From assembly GCA_037976565.1 (NCBI GenBank), contig CP137682.1, positions 1,428,867 to 1,492,866 of the forward strand: DNA of 64,000 bases, read 5' to 3'. The notes below the pieces were generated by a model. That model ran no database searches. It had not been told where the DNA came from and saw only the letters and a list, made by a program, of their open reading frames with translations. The position numbers were made by a program, and so were the translations under genes. The stretch is from Mesocentrotus franciscanus. Lineage: Eukaryota > Echinodermata > Echinoidea > Camarodonta > Strongylocentrotidae. Numbering within the stretch: position 1 is the first letter of the stretch; every line of letters starts with the position of its first letter. Below, in pieces: positions 11,468 through 21,800 of this stretch.

Positions 11468-12217
11468 ATTCTTTAAACGTGATATGCGTTTTGGGAAAGC
11501 TTGTGCTCTACTTTTTCATTTAGTCTAAAGTCCTCAAAATAGACAAATGGACAAGTTTTCCATTCACGGAAATATCTTAAAACTTTTGTGTAGAATTGCA
11601 CAAAACATTGCACACATAATTATAAGCCGTTTACTTTTCAGTATGTAATGTTTGAATTATTATCTTTCCTTAGATTATTATAATCTTTCGTTATGTAGAC
11701 ATTTGGGTCAATTATTTCTTCTCTAGATGTGTCATGGGTATATTTTACACGACTATATACAATATGTATACATATTCTAATCGTGCTGACCGCAATATGT
11801 ACGTGTACATTGATAATGATAATAATAATATAATGATTATAACAATATTAATAATAATAATAATGATGATGATAGTAATGATAATAATAATGATAATAAT
11901 AATAACTAGAATAATAATAATGATAATGATATTGATAATGATACTACTACTACTATTAATACTACTACTACTACTACTACTACTAATAATAATAACAGTT
12001 ATTTTCCATAAAGTGCTTTACCAGTTACAACCTACCAAAGCGCTTACAGAATGTTTATCACTGGATTCAATGATTATTCACTAGATTAAAATGCACATTC
12101 TCCACTCCCAGGTGAACATTCCAGCTTGTCGCCATTTTTTCCCGAAAGTCTCTTAAGCTTACCCCACTCATTTCTTACGAGCATAATCTAGCAGATGATA
12201 AAAATTGCCCTATGATT
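11468..12217. repeat. 3' flank of gene A with trinucleotide repeats
   Basis: About 11812-11993 is imperfect AAT/ATG repeat followed by a (CTA)n run. No clear poly(A) signal was located close to the gene A stop. Confidence 0.5.
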
Positions 12218-12440
12218 GTGGAGGGGTCGTGTAATAGTTTTTCATTCACTTGACCCTCAATCCAAAGGTTGAGGGTTCGAATTCCAGTCCGGCACTAAAG
12301 TCTTTGGGCAATACATTAATTCACATTTGCCACTGTGCATTCAGGTGTAAATATTATGTCTGCCAGTTACCGTATTAACAATAATTGCAAGGCCCACAGG
12401 AAGAGCAGTATTAAATACGGAGGTGGCAACCCTTGGTAAA
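12218..12440 (+). mobile_element. tRNA-derived SINE, second copy
   Basis: A clear B box (GAGGGTTCGAATTCC, about 12271-12285) is followed by the same body as the 5.6 kb SINE: GGCACTAAAGTCTTTGGGC, then TTGCCACTGTGCATTCAGG. Divergence from the 5.6 kb copy is high, so it is old. Confidence 0.7.
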
Positions 12441-13368
12441 TAAGACCCAATCGATATTGTACGTCGTATACGAATTTATTTAGAGTGCCGTAGATACATG
12501 TATGTAGTTGACATCTGTAAATAAAATGATGTCATTGTCATTTTTCCAACATAGATTTATAATTATTCTTAACCATATTCGTGATAATTTTCATTACAAC
12601 ATTTTGATTCGATTCGTTTGCGGAATAATTACTTGACATTCAGCATAAGGATATGCATGTTATATAATTTGCATATCTTGCAAATAATGATGTGAAGACA
12701 TTTTCTTTTTTTGTAAACATTTCTTTCACAAATGTAATATGTCATTTTAAAATTTCTTAAACGAATTAAATTTGATTTGATTTGATTTATTCTCTTCTGC
12801 TTTCCATACAGGTATAACCAATTTTCGGTAACATAACAAACATAAATTACTAAGAAATACTTGTTGACAATAAATCATACATAAGCAAATATGAATAGCA
12901 ATTATTTAAAAAAAAAAAGTTATTTCTCAATTTATCATATTTGATTAAACTTTGAAATAATTTGTGGAAGGACTGCCAGTGTAAACTTACTACTTAACAA
13001 TATGACAGCCCAAACTAAATCTTATGAAATAGATGAACATATTTATTAAGCAGAATGGACTTATAATTGAAAGCATATGTAAAATGTAAGGATAATGATG
13101 ATAATGTTTGAACATAATGGTTGCGGGAAAAGCTTACAAGATAAAAGCATTTGATGAAAGGTAGCTACAATCGTGATATGTTTTTATTTTGTGTTAATGG
13201 TTGATTAAGTGTGATCATTGTGACAAAAATGAGAAGAGAGAGAGGGATTTGGTGCAGGATGAGCCAAATGAAATACCTTATTTAGCCTGTTGCCTTGTTT
13301 ATTACTTCTACATACGTGTACGGACATAACCTATACAACATTGTTGGCAACTCTCGTGGTAATAAATA
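12441..13368. other. No gene; LINE-like 3' tail near 12760-12790
   Basis: A simple tail of ATTTG units (AAATTTGATTTGATTTG) at about 12765-12790 resembles the short-repeat 3' ends of CR1-group LINEs. Nothing else was recognised. Confidence 0.4.
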
Positions 13369-13507
13369 GGGACTTTTAGATTTGCACGACGAGAACGTGG
13401 ACTGCCACGTGTGGTATTGTGACGTCCTTTTGGCCGGGCACTGCCAGTGCCTTAAAAGGATGTCAACGTAGCAGTTTACGTTCTCGTCGTGTAAATCTAA
13501 AAGTCCC
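13369..13507. mobile_element. 139-bp TA-flanked MITE (GGGACTTTT family)
   Basis: Near-perfect terminal inverted repeats of about 40 bp begin GGGACTTTTAGATTTGCACG and are flanked on both sides by TA (13367-13368 and 13508-13509). The interior holds GACGTCCTTTT and AGTGCCTTAAAAGG. TA target duplication and lack of coding capacity fit a mariner/Tc1-type non-autonomous element. Relatives lie at 41072-41221 and 50715-52315. Confidence 0.8.
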
Positions 13508-13689
13508 TATTAAAGGAAATGAGAGAACAGTGGTTGCGTAATTTAAATCAAAGCATTCGCTTGGATCCAGCTGAGGCATTCAGCTTGTCATTTTTCAAAA
13601 CTAACCTGCCCTCGACAAAGAATTCATTCATGAAGGTTGAACATTTGTCAATCTCTTGGTCAATTGAATCTGGTGTCGCCGAAGCTAAT

Positions 13690-13785
13690 GGCCTGTCTCC
13701 GTGATCTATTGGTTAAACCATTGGCGTTCTAAGTCAGTGACCCGGGTTAGATTCTCGGCAGATACATTTGTTAAACCTTGATTTT
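13690..13785 (+). mobile_element. tRNA-like SINE fragment
   Basis: The segment TGATCTATTGGTTAAACC resembles an A box/D arm, and CCCGGGTTAGATTCTC resembles a B box. The cloverleaf is not complete and no tRNA 3' end is visible, so it is called a SINE head rather than a tRNA gene. Confidence 0.35.
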
Positions 13786-14377
13786 TTTCTCCAAAAGGGA
13801 GTGAAGCAATAAAGAACTTTGATGTAAGCTACGCAATCATTGTTCTCTCATTTCTTTTCTCAATATATATGTAAATGTTTATGTATGTGTATGTGTACAA
13901 TAGTTTATACTGCTGGTTGCTAGGTCGGACAAGCCTAGAGGTTGTTCGACCTGCCAACGGAAGATTGATGTTATGCGGAATGAGCCTCGGCGGGGAAGAC
14001 CCGGTGATCCGACGCGGGCGGGTGCATTCACGCGTCTGGGGTCTGTCTGGGAGCAGGCATGCGCAAATTTTGATGCACGCCGACGATGGTCAAGTACGTT
14101 AATTTATACAGGGAAAATCGCTATACAAGACTAGCTTTTCTGAGATTCCCTTTTCCCCCTCTTAGTTAAATCAAGCAATATGAAAATATTTGTTCTTATT
14201 CTTAAACTTAAAAGTACTCTGCAAACATATTTTGTTTCGTAGATACTTATCAGTATTCGTTACTTGTATAATTCATTTGTTCTATTATATATTGTAATAC
14301 TGTATGGTTTATATATGTTAATTTTGGATATTTGAGTGGAAGAATATATCAGATCAAATCAAATCAATAAATATATT

Positions 14378-14430
<53 letters not shown>

Positions 14431-15038
14431 GTACCTAGATATAAACAATAAATAGTCCAAATTAAAAAAAAATATATTGTGTCACGTCCCCTCCTTTTTC
14501 GTTCAAACTGCCTCAATGTATTGGTGTTATTTGACATTTTTGTTCTGAAATTAAAAAGGCTAAATAATCTAAGGATATCTAAACAAGGTGGTTGACAAAA
14601 ATCGTAAAATGCAATGCCACCTTATATTTAGTCTCTGTAGTTAATGTGTAAACGAAATCTGAATCAACAATCATTTTTAAAATTGAACCACTGACATATC
14701 TGTGTAAAGAAAGATATCAAATATGAAGTAAAATGGAACCAAACAAAACACTGTGATTCAATTTTACTTAGCCTTATCATCATTATTACAATCTTTATCA
14801 TTATTAATATTAATATTATTATTACTATTATTATTATCATTATTATCATCAAGATTACAATTACCATGCTTGATGATGCTGCTGTTAATTTTAATACTAC
14901 TTCTGAATGATATTTATGTTGTTATTAATTTTCTATATTAACATTCTTACAATTATGGAGCTATCATAATGAAACGACGAAGAGTGAGAGAAAATATAAA
15001 ATGCAGTGAGAAAAGGAAAACTTGTGCGGAATGGTTCT
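13786..15038. other. No gene; GC-richer island and microsatellites
   Basis: A GC-rich patch at about 13920-14095 is unlike its surroundings, but its open frame has no recognised motif. A (GTATAT)n run occupies about 14376-14430. LINE-like tail repeats (TCAAATCAAATCAAT) lie at about 14353-14367. Trinucleotide AT-rich sequence fills about 14780-14900. Confidence 0.45.
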
Positions 15039-15550
15039 AGGACAATTACCTCCTGGACAATCACCCCCGGCCAATTACCAGAAGGACAATTACCCCCTGG
15101 AGAATCACCACCGGCCAATTACTAGAAGGGAATTACCTGCCAAGGACAATTATTCCCTCCGAAAATTCCCCCCGGAAAATTACCTCCCGAGGACAACCAT
15201 TCACCGAGGACAATTACCCCCCGAAAATTACCCCCTAGGACAATTAACCCGTGGGAAAATCCCCCCTAGGACAATGACACCTCCCTGAAAATTACCCCCT
15301 TGGACAATTACCCCCGAATGATTAAAACCAACTTATTATCAGGTTAGGCTTCCCCTTTAATGAACAAGGGGGAGGGGTAATCGTCCACGGGGGTTATTGT
15401 CCTATGGAGTAATTTTCAGTGATGGGGGTATTGTCCCCGGGAGGTAATTGTCCACGGGGTTAATTGTCCTGTTGTCGGAGTTATATCCCGGAGGGTAATT
15501 GTCCTCGGGAGTTGATTGTCCTTTGGGGTTAATTTTCCAGGGGGTAACTG
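15039..15550. repeat. Inverted minisatellite array, (GGACAATTACCCCC)n then its complement
   Basis: From about 15039 to 15317 the + strand carries many 13-18 bp units around GGACAATTACCCCC. After a 50-bp spacer, about 15369-15550 carries the reverse complement, GGGGGTAATTGTCC. The two arms could pair into a large cruciform. Open frames here (Pro/Asn/Tyr-rich) are products of the repeat. Confidence 0.85.
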
Positions 15551-16139
15551 CGCGAGGAAGAGAGGAAGATATAGAAATAGAGAGAGAGAGAGAAAGAGAG
15601 GAGGGAGGGAGAGAGAGAGAGAGAGACGGAGACAGTGATAAAGTGGTGTGTGATACAGGGAAACAGTTATGACCGAAATAAATAACAAGGGGAAAAGAAG
15701 GAGTTTTAGGCCTATATAAACACTCCATATTATTATTTCTTTGATTTCTTTAAAGCGATATTTTGATCTGAGTGTGTTATACTTGGCATTCTTGGATTGA
15801 AGTGGTTCTAATTCCATCCTAATTATCCACCATGAATTCAAGTCAGTGTGCAACTATTTAAAACGATTCGGTTTATAATTATGTTGTACAAATCCATTAA
15901 AATATTTTTTATGTACCACATCTTCATCTATTAACATTATCACGTATCTGAGGAATTAATTTACATTAATGTTTGCATTCAGCATATAAGGTAGTATCCA
16001 ATATTCCAGAGAAGAGGAATTCAATATTTCATCAGCTAGGAACATAAAATCTTGATGTTCTACGGGTTTGAACCCTGTAAAAGGCATTCTAAACGTTCCA
16101 GTATTTAAGAAGATGTCAATAAATTATAGTGTGGTAGAA
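15551..16139. other. (GA)n tract, then nothing recognised
   Basis: A GAGA-rich tract covers about 15553-15640. The remainder to 16139 has no motif. Confidence 0.45.
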
Positions 16140-16327
16140 AAGCAATTTCGTGCAATGTTATACACTTTAAACAGGTATTTATAACCTATACCGAATATTT
16201 TTTTGCAAAAAGAATTAAGAGATCATGAAACAACAAAATTATGCAAAGGATTACAGCGATCGAGCTTTAGAAAATTTCGAATTTTAAACCCTCAAAATGT
16301 AGATTAATGTCTTGCCAAATGACATTA

Positions 16328-16366
16328 GTGCCGCGGTGGGCTGCGGTTCAAGTCCCACCGCGGCAC
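16328..16366 (+). mobile_element. 13-bp perfect-stem hairpin carrying a B-box-like loop
   Basis: GTGCCGCGGTGGG pairs perfectly with CCCACCGCGGCAC around a 13-base loop that contains GGTTCAAGT, a B-box-like sequence. It is probably the remains of a tRNA-derived SINE. In the duplicate copy the sequence diverges at this point and the 1.6 kb inverted-repeat element begins. Confidence 0.55.
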
Positions 16367-16474
16367 ATGTGATTAAAAGTCCGGTGACATATTCACTAGA
16401 CCACACGACACAAGATACCTTCCCGGACCAACCAGGCACCCAGCTGCTTGTCTGATGTAATGAAGACGAAACGA

Positions 16475-16880
16475 TGCACAAGACCGGGTTGATTAGGGAA
16501 CGTCCACCAGTTTCAAGAAGTTTGGACTAAAGAGATCTTGGGGTGATAGATCCTTCTGCGCAGCCGTTCCGCTCCTCTGGAACACCATTCCTTCATACAT
16601 CAAGTCAAGTGCATCAATCTCAATCTTCCACAAGAACCTGACAACTTTCCTCATTAACAAAACCTACAGTACTTGATGAATGTTTGGATCACATTGCAAA
16701 ATGATATCAGTGAGAATGTATCTCATTTTTGTATCTACCTGATTATTGTATCTGATTTTAGCGTATCTAATTAGTGTAGTAATTTTGTCCGATTTTACTA
16801 ACTTTTGTATCATCTTGTAATTTTGTATTACGATTTGCGCCATTAATGTTATTATAGGCAAATATGTGCGCTATACAGAT
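16475..16880 (+). mobile_element. LINE 3' end (RT C-terminal tail plus 3' UTR)
   Basis: It reads DRSFCAAVPLLWNTIPSYI, then SSASISIFHKNLTTFLINKT, which is the usual LWN-LP...F...L..FL terminal segment of CR1-group LINE proteins. A shared 3' UTR follows. Copies of the same tail lie at about 20100-20530 (diverged, inside a gene B intron) and 53155-53440. Confidence 0.65.
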
Positions 16881-17017
16881 CTCAAATTCTAATTTTAATT
16901 CACATATCTCAATTCTCTGTCTCTCTCTCTATCTCTCCGTCCGCGTCAATCTTTCCCCCCGTGGTATGACTCTCTCTGTTCCTCATTATCTCTCCTACAT
17001 ACTTTTCAAATGTCCTA

Positions 17018-17187
17018 GTAGTAATAATAGTAGAAGTAGTAATAGAAGTTGTAGTAGTAGAATTATTAATAGTAGTTGTAGTAGTAGTAGTACATTGTAG
17101 TAGTAGTAATAAAAGTACATGTAGTGGTAGTTATGATGGTTGTAGTGGAAGTAGTAGAAGTAGTTGTAGTGGTGGTGGTAGGGGTAG

Positions 17188-17242
<55 letters not shown>

Positions 17243-17263
17243 TGTGATAGGAGCATTAGTAGA
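17018..17263. repeat. (GTA)n trinucleotide array
   Basis: Imperfect GTA/GTT repeats become a near-pure (AGT)n run at about 17189-17241. The matching position of the gene C flank holds a longer array at 53578-53965. Confidence 0.85.
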
Positions 17264-18736
17264 ATTAGAAGTAGTTGTGTAAGGTTAATATTATCTATTT
17301 TGACCAAAGGGGAACAGAAGAAACAATAAAATGCAGCAATGAGCTTTCCCGTCACCTTATATTTAATCAATGATAACATGACTCAGGCTTACCAATTACC
17401 TACAGTTCCTAAAAGAATTACTTCAAAACTAACTGATATTAATTAACAAATGAAATGAAATGATCGAACGTTTGTTCACACTTTATCATAGACAGACATT
17501 GTCGTATATGTGCTGGAGAAATATCACTACTAAAACTGATTGATAACGTTTGATACTACTATATGGTGATACAACATAATTATGTGTCTGCAACAGTCGT
17601 TCTGGGTTTCATTTCGTCAAAGACTTTGGAAGATGTGGTTTTAGGGTTAGGGTTGTGATTGGGTTTTATATCATTAGAATATGGTTCAAGGTTTAAGTAA
17701 GGAAAATCACTTTATTGAACTGTGGAGCAGTTGAGATGTATCGACTATTACGCTGCAGACCGACATTATTTTTATACGCAATATTTCTATCGAGCTTGTG
17801 AATAAAGGCTGTGGGATCTTCAATATAATGAAGCCCTCCTGTACCATGTGTATTACTATCGCATAATTCAACTTAAGAAGATCACAAGCGTAATATAATC
17901 TTAGAAAATATTTACAAAGAGTTACAAAACTTAGTACACAGTTAAGGACTAAAGTTACATTCAAACATCTTAAAAGCAAAACAGCAACGTTTCAGCGATA
18001 TTATACGAAAGTAAGATTTAAAAAAAAGCCAATATAATCCCCAAATGCTACTACTGAGTTAATTTGATACACAAATAACAAGCTCTATGTAGGACAGTCT
18101 CTTAAAGAAGTAAATTGAACATTTAATGCTATGATACGAACTTAAATCATTTTTAATAGAATCACAAACTTATCACCGTTTCCCTCTAATTAAGGGTATT
18201 AACCAAGCAATCTTACAACAAGCATGGAGATTATTAGTCCGTACATAAGTTGATTAACTATTGCGGTGAAATATATAGAGGATTAATAGCAAAATCTTTA
18301 AAATTGAATAAAAAATAAGAAAAAGCTTCCACCTCATTCTTTTTTGATAGGCCAGGCAAGGCCACATAAAAATAATTCCTCTAGTTTCTCATCCCGGCTT
18401 CCTTCCTTTTTTCCGGCCCGCCTCAATTCTGTTGTTAATGGATATTTCCTTTCTAAAATGAAAAAAAAAGCTCTTAAAATATCTGGACAATGAGGTAACC
18501 AAACTTAGTAATGCAATGCAATTTCGTTTTGAGCCTCTGGATTGCATAGAGAAACAAATTAAATCAGTTAAAAGAAACTATGCGTTGAAATTAACCCAAC
18601 ATATACACGAAACTATAAAATATTGAACAAAATGGAGACCACTCCTGCTCGTTATTTTTTAAATCGGGACGAAAAAACGAGGAATCAGAGTTACTTGGCC
18701 TAAAGATTCGAACGTTCCAAGAAGACTGCAGGATGG

Positions 18737-18889
18737 TTACTGTGGTGTGTAGTAACAGAAGTAGAGTAGAATATTCTTAACACCATCCTCTATACCTTCA
18801 TAGGGGTGCACCGAAGATTGTCTGTCTGCATTTTGGTCATCCTCGGTGTCCCAACGGAACCATTCCTTCGTTACAGTCATTCCCTGCAC
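18737..18889 (-). CDS. Gene B exon 6: ApeC domain 2, end of repeat 3
   Basis: 153 bases including TAA at 18739-18737. It encodes VQGMTVTKEWFRWDTEDD, HPYEG, YFCYYTPQ, stop. Its first 95 or so bases and the preceding intron end are identical to exon 4, which indicates recent duplication or conversion. Size and end match gene C. Confidence 0.87.
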   Translation of the reverse strand: MQGMTVTKEWFRWDTEDDQNADRQSSVHPYEGIEDGVKNILLYFCYYTPQ

Positions 18890-21800
18890 CTGTAATATAC
18901 AATTCAGTCAATTCTTCTTCATTGTTTGCTGCTTCGAAAAGCACATACACCCTTATTGAATACAATCAGATCAACATTTACAATCGAATCCTGAACCACA
19001 TTGTAAGGGAAATACCGGTGTAGTGGTCAACCTGCACCCCCGATCTGTTATACCGCGGGAGCAGAGAACCGAGGGTTACAGTGATTTAGTTCACTTTGTG
19101 GTACCAAATATTAAATATTAATTAATGATAATTGCTTATCCCCCGAACACGAATTAAAGCTAGTCACATTCAAACATCATCCTTTTCACTTAAGACTGAT
19201 TCTATCAAAATATCATAACCCACCTGCTGACAGCTACCAGAGCGTGAGAGCAACATGAAACGATTGTCGATTCCGAGGGAGATAGCGTTGTCCGCCAAGC
19301 CATCATTTCTGCAGCAGAAGTAGATAAGTGTATTGCTGTTATAGCTCCCGTCTGGTAGAGTACCGCCGTGTCTGTTAGCATTGGCGCTATCCTCGTCATC
19401 CCAGCTTATGAAGCCAGACTGGAATCCTATGGCAGATGAAATAAAAGACCCACAAAATATTATTGAGAGGGGAATTAAATGTACATTAAATGCAAGAAAA
19501 CGACAAGATGTTAAGCTACTTAATTTCCTGATTCACTACGAAAATTATAAGTTTCAAAATGACTATGACTTTTAATGATTTGGTAATGATGAAACATTCA
19601 CAGTACGCTTACAGTCAAGGAATGATCTGTGAGTCGACATTTATCAATACTTACTCTTGGGAAAAAGCATGAAGTACATGTTTAGCTGCATTTACACTGC
19701 AAGCAAAAACTCACATTCCGGTTTTGTCAGAAGTTGCTAGGCAACTACTCATAAACACGACGAAATATCTGAATCGAAGCACCCACTTGTAGAGAGTGGT
19801 TTTTGAAACGCCGGCAGAAACTCCATTGGTTTTTGCAGTGTAAATGATCGCGCTCAAAACACCGGTGAAGCCCTTCAATACCTTTGTGTTTTAAAGCCTT
19901 CAAAACATCAAATACAGTGTTCCTTTTATTTCTCCTAAAAGGGGACAAAATTCAAAACTTGGTCGCCATTTCTTTTCAAAGGCCAATGTCTGGATATTAC
20001 GTTGAATAGGACCGCCATATCTTTCTGAAATATACTTCTCGCTTGCGTGTAGTAATTACAAGCAACTTTCTTGTAGGCCCTATGCTAGCAGAGATGTGGC
20101 ACCTTGTTCCATATAATATAAACCCTGAACGCTTCGTCAAATTTAGAATTCTGCCGGCCAACTTTTCAGGGAATTTTGTCTGATATCATACATCAAGTCT
20201 ATACTGGATCAATCCCAGTCTGCCACGAGAACCAGAAAACTTTCCTCATTAAGAAAACCTACAATAATTAGGGAATGTTGTCAATTGTCGCGAAATGGCC
20301 TATTATGTATCTTATTTCAGTGACAATGTATCTCATATTTATATCTATGTGTTTGTTGTATCTGATTTTATTGCTATGAAAGAGTTTTATCGGGAGGTTG
20401 TTAAAATGATTAAAAGTACTTAAAATCCTAATTTTATTGTATTTAATCAGTTTATAAGCATTAGCATTGTTGTCATTTCGTTGTTTTTTAAACTAAATTT
20501 TGTATTATCTATTCAAATTACATGTGTTAAATGTTCGGAGCAAGAAGGCGCCCTACACATCCGATAACATTCTTCTAGTGCAGCCCCAAGCCTTTCCCCC
20601 GGCTTGTCAGAGAATACCGTTGGGAAGTACATAGGCACCAAAAATGTCAATCCCAGACTGAAAAATTGTATACATTATATTGTGTCATACAAGTCTAGTG
20701 AGGAATTTATTGCAACGAGGACAAAAAAATCGAGAAGCATATTACAAAGTGGCAAAATATCAATAGGTTTTTCTGTGTTTTGTAATGGGTGAAAATTATT
20801 TGTTGGTTCAAAGATTTTAAAGAAATACGGGTTTTTATTTTTAAGTTGTGTTTTGTGATGTGTTATGTTCTGTCATAAAATGACTAAGGTCAGAGTATAA
20901 ATCGTTTTAAAACGAATTGCACTGTCTCTTTTAAAATTAAAGTTATAATTGCGTACAACAGTATTATTTGTTATTTTCTAAAAAACAAATGTAAAACATA
21001 TTTTGCAAACTTTTATTTTGATGTTCTGACCATTAAAACATTACAAGATTAAAAAGGCACCTAAAATTTTTGATGATCTTTTTGTCAGAAAGTTTTAAGA
21101 ACATTGGGTCCACTCTTATTTACCTGCTGGGCATGTGCCCTTTTTATAGATGCAATAGCTTCCCGCTGGCCAGCCGACTCCGTTCCTGCCAGTTTGGGTT
21201 TTCATACAGAATTTATATTGCATGCTGCTTGGGTTCCAAGTGCCATCTAGATGTAGAGGTTGGCTCCATAGGTTGCTTGCCAAACTGTCTTCAGTGTCAT
21301 GGTATCTGTATCCATCTTCCCAGCCGCTAGGACATCCAGCCATCGATTTGGGAATTCCGTAGGTACCATCAGGCCAGGATGAACTGATGACTACGCTAGG
21401 TACGTAGAAGCAGAAATTGAGTTTGATATCCGCACCAATACTCGTTTTACCTTCATAGGGGTGCACCGAAGATTGTCTGTCTGCATTTTGGTCATCCTCG
21501 GTGTCCCAACGGAACCATTCCTTCGTTACAGTCATTCCCTGCACCTGTAATATATAATTCAGTCATTTTTTCTTCATTGTTTGCTTCTTCGAAAAGCACA
21601 AACTCCTTATTGAATACAATCAGATCAACATTTACAATCGAATCCTGGACCACATTGTAAGGGAAACACCGGTGTAGTGGTCCACCTGCACCCCCATTCT
21701 GTTATATCGGGAGCAGAGGCCCAAGGGTTACAATGATTTACAATGATTTAGTTCACTTTGTGGAGCCAAATATTGAATAATATTTAATGATAATTGTTTA

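Larger units (their letters stand above)
16140..18736. repeat. Segmental duplication, copy 1: downstream flank of gene B
   Basis: Several blocks match the flank of gene C. The block at 16140-16330 matches 50530-50713, with a shared AGCTTTAGAAAATTTCGAAT core. The block at 16600-17100 matches 53155-53600, including the LINE tail and the GTA array. The block at 17450-18740 matches 54190-55490. Orientation and order are the same in both copies, which places genes B and C in one duplicated segment. Short frames such as 17707-17979 (-), matched by 54410-54730, are conserved only because the DNA is duplicated and carry no recognised motif. Confidence 0.8.

Noticed and set aside
15022..15853. Proline/asparagine-rich frames on both strands
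   Set aside because: Produced by the inverted GGACAATTACCCCC minisatellite and the adjacent (GA)n tract.
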